This document shows, piece by piece, positions 60,046 to 64,000 of a stretch of DNA of 64,000 bases. Position 1 is the stretch's first letter. Each line of letters opens with the position of its first letter. This DNA comes from Lachnospiraceae bacterium (GTDB lineage Bacteria; Bacillota; Clostridia; Lachnospirales; Lachnospiraceae): assembly GCA_021205755.1 (NCBI GenBank), contig JAJPWX010000009.1, positions 23,167 to 87,166 of the forward strand, in the 5' to 3' direction. The position numbers were made by a program, and so were the translations under genes. The notes beneath the pieces are model-generated. The model had not been told where the DNA came from. It searched no databases and worked only from the letters and a program-made list of their open reading frames with translations.

Positions 60046-61149
60046 TCACGGCCGCAGCTCCATATCCACCCGAATATCATTTCCTTTTACCTGTACCATG
60101 GCGCAGCTTCCGGTCACCAACGGCATTGACGGTGGAAGATGGCCGAGATCCGCGTCCATAATCACCGGCACACCTTTTCGTGCAGCCACATCAAGCACCG
60201 CCTGGTATCGATCCAGATTCATCATCGGCTCCAGCCCGCTAAGAGGACGCCCGATCAGGAATCCTTTTACATAACGGAACCAGCCCGCGTGCTCCATCTG
60301 CCACATCGCGCGGCGGATGCCAAACACATTCAAATCACAGGCTTCCAGAAACCAGAGAATCCCATCATCCTTATATTTCTCCACAAAATCACCCGTGCGG
60401 TCATAACAGGTGCCAAGCAGATTCACCAGACAATCCATGCACCCGCCGAGCAGGCGGCCGGAAAACACCGTCTCCGGTATCTCTTTCCCGGACAGAAGCG
60501 GATAGCTGCCCGAAACAGCGGCTGTTTTGCCGTCATAATATTTTAAAACCTTTCGTTCCGTGAGATTGTAGGACGCAAGCGGATTCTCTTCATCTTTCTT
60601 TCCTTCAATCTCCCATTTGGGGTAACCCTGAACATGGAATACTGGAAATCTGCTGCCCTCGCTCTGTCCGCTTCCGGTCAGGATCGCAAATGCGTCTTTC
60701 AAAGACGGGTGCAGCGGCTTCATGCCAAAGGACGGCGCGCATGGTCCGTAGATGGATGCCTTATCGCAGAGCGTCGCCAGCAGGTAGGTCATATTCGTAT
60801 TATCAGAAAACCCCATATACCATTTTGCCGGTGCCTCCGCAATCTTCTCCCAGTCCACATAATCCAGGATCTCACACATCAGTTCCCCGCCGCCGCAGGA
60901 AATCAGGCAGTCATTGTCTTCTTTCAGATAATACCCGGTCAACTCCTGCCCGCACCGCTCGGGCGTATTGCTGATCCCGACACCCTTTCCCTCATAACAG
61001 TTTGGTCCCAGATCCAGCCGATAGCCCTGCCGCTTCCATCGGCGCTGCGCGTTTTCAAACGCTGACTTATAAGGATCGATATTGCATCCAAAGGAGGGAG
61101 CTACAAAGCCAATCGTCCCGTTTTTCTGCAGAAATTTACCGTATTTCAT
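60046..61149 (-). CDS. S66 family LD-carboxypeptidase-like peptidase
   Basis: This 367-aa cytoplasmic protein is of the LdcA/MccF family, which trims tetrapeptides from recycled cell wall or inactivates microcin C-like compounds. The start is GTIGFVAPSFGCNIDPYKSAFENA, the nucleophile Ser sits in WYMGFSDNTNMTYLL, and the Glu and His of the triad are in LWFLEACDLNVFG and ADLGHLPPSMPLVTG. The family split between LdcA and MccF types cannot be decided here. It is the only minus-strand gene right of 51.1 kb. Confidence 0.92.
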   Translation of the reverse strand: MKYGKFLQKNGTIGFVAPSFGCNIDPYKSAFENAQRRWKRQGYRLDLGPNCYEGKGVGISNTPERCGQELTGYYLKEDNDCLISCGGGELMCEILDYVDWEKIAEAPAKWYMGFSDNTNMTYLLATLCDKASIYGPCAPSFGMKPLHPSLKDAFAILTGSGQSEGSRFPVFHVQGYPKWEIEGKKDEENPLASYNLTERKVLKYYDGKTAAVSGSYPLLSGKEIPETVFSGRLLGGCMDCLVNLLGTCYDRTGDFVEKYKDDGILWFLEACDLNVFGIRRAMWQMEHAGWFRYVKGFLIGRPLSGLEPMMNLDRYQAVLDVAARKGVPVIMDADLGHLPPSMPLVTGSCAMVQVKGNDIRVDMELRP

Positions 61150-61439
61150 TATCCGCCACTCTCCATTCTTAAATTGTTCTGAATTTTTCCTTTCAGTTAT
61201 AAATCATTGTTTCCGTTTCACACCAACAAAAACAGAAGCAGTAACTCATGGTGCTCTGCATCAGTGTAATAGTTATATAGTACACTATATCTTTATGTCT
61301 GTCAAAAAGAACTATGCAGCTGTTCTGAACTTTTACAAAATTATCATTTGCAATTTACGGGTTTATATGATACGATAACAGCCAAAGAATACTACGTGAA
61401 ACTGATACCACCATTGATTCAGAGAAGGAGTTTTTTCAA

Positions 61440-63020
61440 ATGGCGAAGATATTTAATGTGAACGGGGTATGCCTGCCGGAACGACACTACATGGTAGATC
61501 TCACATCCCGGCTGAAAACTATAAAAAATATGGTAGATGCTGGAAATTATTTTACAATCAACCGGGGGCGGCAGTACGGGAAGACCACAACGATAAACGC
61601 ACTCGCTGATTATCTGAAAAAAGACTATACCGTAATAAACATGGATTTTCAGACACTAGATACCTATTCATTCGAAAATGTAGAAAACTTTGTGGCAGCT
61701 TTCGCCGGTGAAATACTGGATCTTGTAGATGAATTTCCAGAAGGAATTGAGGAGAATCTCTCTGCCTTTGAAGAAAAAAGAGCGAATTTCAATTCCCTCC
61801 ATGCCCTTTTTAAGGTGATAAAAGACTGGTGCAAAAAAGCAGCCAAACCTCTTGTTCTGATTATAGACGAGGTTGACTCCGCTTCAAACAACCAAGTCTT
61901 TATTGACTTTCTCGCTCAGCTGCGGGCGTATTACCTGAAGCGTTCACGCGTCTCGGCGATTCACTCGGTCATTCTCGCAGGAGTATACGATATCCGGAGT
62001 ATCCGGAAAAAGCTTCGTCCTGATCAGGAACATCAAGAAAACAGCCCCTGGAACATTGCGGCTGATTTTGATGTAGACATGAGTTTTTCCACGTCCGATA
62101 TCACAGGTATGTTATCGGAATATGAAAAGGATTACCATACCGGAATGAATCTCAGCGAAATAGCGGAATTAATTTACACTTACACCTCCGGCTATCCGGT
62201 TCTGGTTTCACGCCTCTGCAAGCTTTTGGATGAGAAAATTGCCGGTACCACCTCGTTTCCAGACAAAAGCAGTGCATGGAGCAAAGATGGCTTCAACGAA
62301 GCTTTAAAGAAAATCATAAAAGAAGATAACCCACTTTATGAGTCCATGCTTGGAAAGCTGCGGTTATATCCGGAATTAAAAGCTTTTTTACAGGAACTGC
62401 TTTTCAACGGCATCCCGATTCCCTATGTTGCGACAGCCCCCTACATCAAAGATGCCGCTATGTTTGGATTTATCCGTAATGTAAATGAAACTGCCGTCAT
62501 CTCGAACCGCATTTTTGAGACAGTCCTCTATAATACATTTATTGCGGAAGAATTTGCAGGAAACGAACTGTATGCTGTCGGCTCCAAAGAACGGAATCAG
62601 TTTATTGTCGGCGGACACCTTGATATCCGGCGGATTCTCGAAAAATTTATCGAGACATTTGATGAACTTTACGGGGAAGAAGATGAGAAATTCCTCGAGA
62701 AAATCGGACGAAAATACTTCCTTCTGTTTTTAAAACCCATCATCAACGGAATTGGGAACTACAGCATTGAACCGCAGACCCGGAACGGCGATCGAATGGA
62801 TCTTGTCATCTATTATCAGGGCGAGCAGAACATCCTTGAACTTAAGCTCTGGCATGGAGACGCATATAACAGCCGTGGAGAAGCGCAGCTTTCCGGTTAT
62901 CTGGATTACTTCCATATGAAAAAGGGCTATATGCTCAGTTTCAACTTCAACAAAAACAAAACGCGCGGCATCAAAGAAATTGTTCTTGGAGATAAGCTTC
63001 TCATCGAAGCAGTCGTATAA
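61440..63020 (+). CDS. AAA family ATPase with C-terminal PD-(D/E)XK nuclease-like domain
   Basis: This 526-aa protein has an N-terminal ATPase (about 25-290) with a Walker A-like NRGRQYGKTTTINAL and Walker B PLVLIIDEVDS, a helical middle part, and a C-terminal domain with GDRMDLVIYYQGEQNILELKLW, the D...ExK pattern of PD-(D/E)XK nucleases. Proteins of this make-up (AAA-ATPase-like plus DUF1703/PDDEXK_9 domains) are common and multi-copy in gut Firmicutes and Bacteroidetes; their role is unknown. GAAGGAG lies 11 bases before the ATG. The gene is more AT-rich than the average here, which suggests transfer. Confidence 0.88.
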   Translation: MAKIFNVNGVCLPERHYMVDLTSRLKTIKNMVDAGNYFTINRGRQYGKTTTINALADYLKKDYTVINMDFQTLDTYSFENVENFVAAFAGEILDLVDEFPEGIEENLSAFEEKRANFNSLHALFKVIKDWCKKAAKPLVLIIDEVDSASNNQVFIDFLAQLRAYYLKRSRVSAIHSVILAGVYDIRSIRKKLRPDQEHQENSPWNIAADFDVDMSFSTSDITGMLSEYEKDYHTGMNLSEIAELIYTYTSGYPVLVSRLCKLLDEKIAGTTSFPDKSSAWSKDGFNEALKKIIKEDNPLYESMLGKLRLYPELKAFLQELLFNGIPIPYVATAPYIKDAAMFGFIRNVNETAVISNRIFETVLYNTFIAEEFAGNELYAVGSKERNQFIVGGHLDIRRILEKFIETFDELYGEEDEKFLEKIGRKYFLLFLKPIINGIGNYSIEPQTRNGDRMDLVIYYQGEQNILELKLWHGDAYNSRGEAQLSGYLDYFHMKKGYMLSFNFNKNKTRGIKEIVLGDKLLIEAVV

Positions 63021-63043
63021 ATAAGGAGGAATACCAATACAAT

Positions 63044-63853
63044 ATGGAAGAGAACGCACTGATAAAGCTGGATGATGAATACGTAGAGAAGATGTTTCTC
63101 GGTCAGACGGACAATCCGATTGCCATGTCCGGTCTTTCGCTCACACAGGTAGAGCAGATCATCGACCAGATGGTAGAATACAAAAAGCTGCGAATGATGT
63201 ATACCTGCGCACTCAAGGAAATTCGGACGAAATTCGATGTGCTCAATACCGAATTCAGCGTCCGTTACCAACGCAATCCGATCAATTTTATTACCATGAG
63301 AGTGAAGAGTACGCACAGTATTTTTGAAAAAATGCGGCGGCAGGATCAGAAGCTTTCGATGAAATATCTGATAGAAAATATCAACGACATCGCCGGAATC
63401 CGTGTGATCTGCTCTTACGTAGATGATATTTATCTGCTGGCACAGGCTCTGATTGCACAGGATGATATCCATCTGATACGAGAAAAAGACTATATCTCAA
63501 ACCCGAAGCCAAACGGATATCGAAGTCTGCACCTGATCGTCAGCGTGCCGGTCTTTTTTACTGATCAGAAAAAGGATATGAAGGTAGAGGTACAGATCCG
63601 CACAATCGCCATGGACTTCTGGGCGAGCCTGGAGCACGAAATGAAATACAAAAAGGAAATCCCCAACCAGCAGGTGATTGCAGATCGCCTGAAAAACTGC
63701 GCGGACGTGATTTCAGAGACGGACATGACCATGCTGGACCTCCGCAGGGAGATCGAGGCTGCGGGAAATATGGAAAAGGAAAACGATACGGAACAGCTGG
63801 AAATTGAGTCGCTTCTGGAAAAAATCAAGCGGCTGGATGATCCAATACTCTGA
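63044..63853 (+). CDS. Small alarmone synthetase (RelA/SpoT synthetase domain)
   Basis: This 269-aa protein is a stand-alone (p)ppGpp synthetase of the RelQ/RelP kind. Key blocks are RVKSTHSIFEKMRR, INDIAGIRVICSYVDDIY with the catalytic Asp, YISNPKPNGYRSLHLIVSVPVFF with the substrate-stacking Tyr, and VEVQIRTIAMDFWASLEHEMKYK with the metal-binding Glu. It has no hydrolase or regulatory domains. A helical C-terminal tail follows. It lies 24 bases after the AAA gene, close enough for co-transcription, with GGAGG about 14 bases before the ATG. Confidence 0.94.
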   Translation: MEENALIKLDDEYVEKMFLGQTDNPIAMSGLSLTQVEQIIDQMVEYKKLRMMYTCALKEIRTKFDVLNTEFSVRYQRNPINFITMRVKSTHSIFEKMRRQDQKLSMKYLIENINDIAGIRVICSYVDDIYLLAQALIAQDDIHLIREKDYISNPKPNGYRSLHLIVSVPVFFTDQKKDMKVEVQIRTIAMDFWASLEHEMKYKKEIPNQQVIADRLKNCADVISETDMTMLDLRREIEAAGNMEKENDTEQLEIESLLEKIKRLDDPIL

Positions 63854-63887
63854 GCGCTTGATTTTATAATGCTTTACAAATACGAGC

Positions 63888-63922
63888 AAAATCCCCGATT
63901 TTCAACAACCGGGGATTTTTAT
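63888..63922 (+). terminator. Intrinsic terminator after the alarmone synthetase gene
   Basis: AAATCCCCG and CGGGGATTT pair around TTTTCAACAAC-type loop bases and are followed by TTT on the plus strand. It closes the AAA-synthetase transcript. The remaining 78 bases of the window show nothing. Confidence 0.85.
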
Positions 63923-64000
63923 GCGATTGATTGAAAAAAGCTGCGTTATGTTATTGACTCGCAATAACTGCACATAAAAGAAAGATTTTCTAAAAAATGG

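Overview
The window looks like chromosomal DNA of a gut-type member of the Firmicutes, most likely Lachnospiraceae (Clostridium cluster XIVa). The evidence is roughly 50 % GC, strong AGGAGG-type ribosome binding sites, a T-box leader on pheS, a [4Fe-4S]-type PurF, SpoIID and CarD family proteins, an eno-secG-smpB block, and many glycoside hydrolases. The genus cannot be fixed from the sequence alone. Almost all genes up to about 51.1 kb are on the minus strand. From 51.8 kb to the end nearly all are on the plus strand. I see no rRNA, tRNA, CRISPR array, prophage or intact insertion sequence.

Layout. 0-5 kb: histidine phosphatase (cut by the window edge), pheT and pheS behind a Phe T-box. 5-9.2 kb: a sugar-use cluster (GH78-like enzyme, GH3 enzyme, ABC permease) that ends abruptly at a junction near 9.21 kb. 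There the 5' end of the permease is missing and the 3' part of a GH39 xylosidase-like gene begins on the opposite strand. 9.9-12.8 kb: a small hydrophobic ORF with a strong terminator, a GH13 enzyme and a YihY protein. 12.9-24.4 kb: SpoIID-like protein, a glycine-rich small gene interrupted by an in-frame amber codon, smpB, secG, eno, an HtrA-like protein without an intact catalytic triad, a GH25 lysozyme, gpmI and an AbgB-like hydrolase. 24.7-27.4 kb: an amino-acid ABC transporter with an ArgR-type box on its promoter. 27.4-39.1 kb: thiN, HdeD-like, CarD-like, MATE, an SH3b lipoprotein, PepV-like, fructokinase, a CPA2 antiporter and ddl. 39.2-43.9 kb: purA, purB, purF. 44.1-51.6 kb: a Dpp/Nik-type ABC operon behind a cobalamin riboswitch. 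51.6-64 kb: a zinc/cadmium-type P-ATPase with a very long His/Cys-rich N-terminus, a GH3 beta-glucosidase, cysD-cysNC, an LD-carboxypeptidase, an AAA/PD-(D/E)XK protein and a small alarmone synthetase.

The most unusual material is between genes. Two families of short structured repeats recur. One (about 165 bp, with relatives of about 40-60 bp) begins just after a stop codon inside the pheS-pheT and purF-purB operons and also lies inside the T-box leader. The other (about 90 bp) begins each time directly after the T-run of an intrinsic terminator, and its copies differ by compensatory stem changes. Together with the 9.2-kb junction, the amber-split gene and the riboswitch-controlled transporter, these are the points most worth checking.
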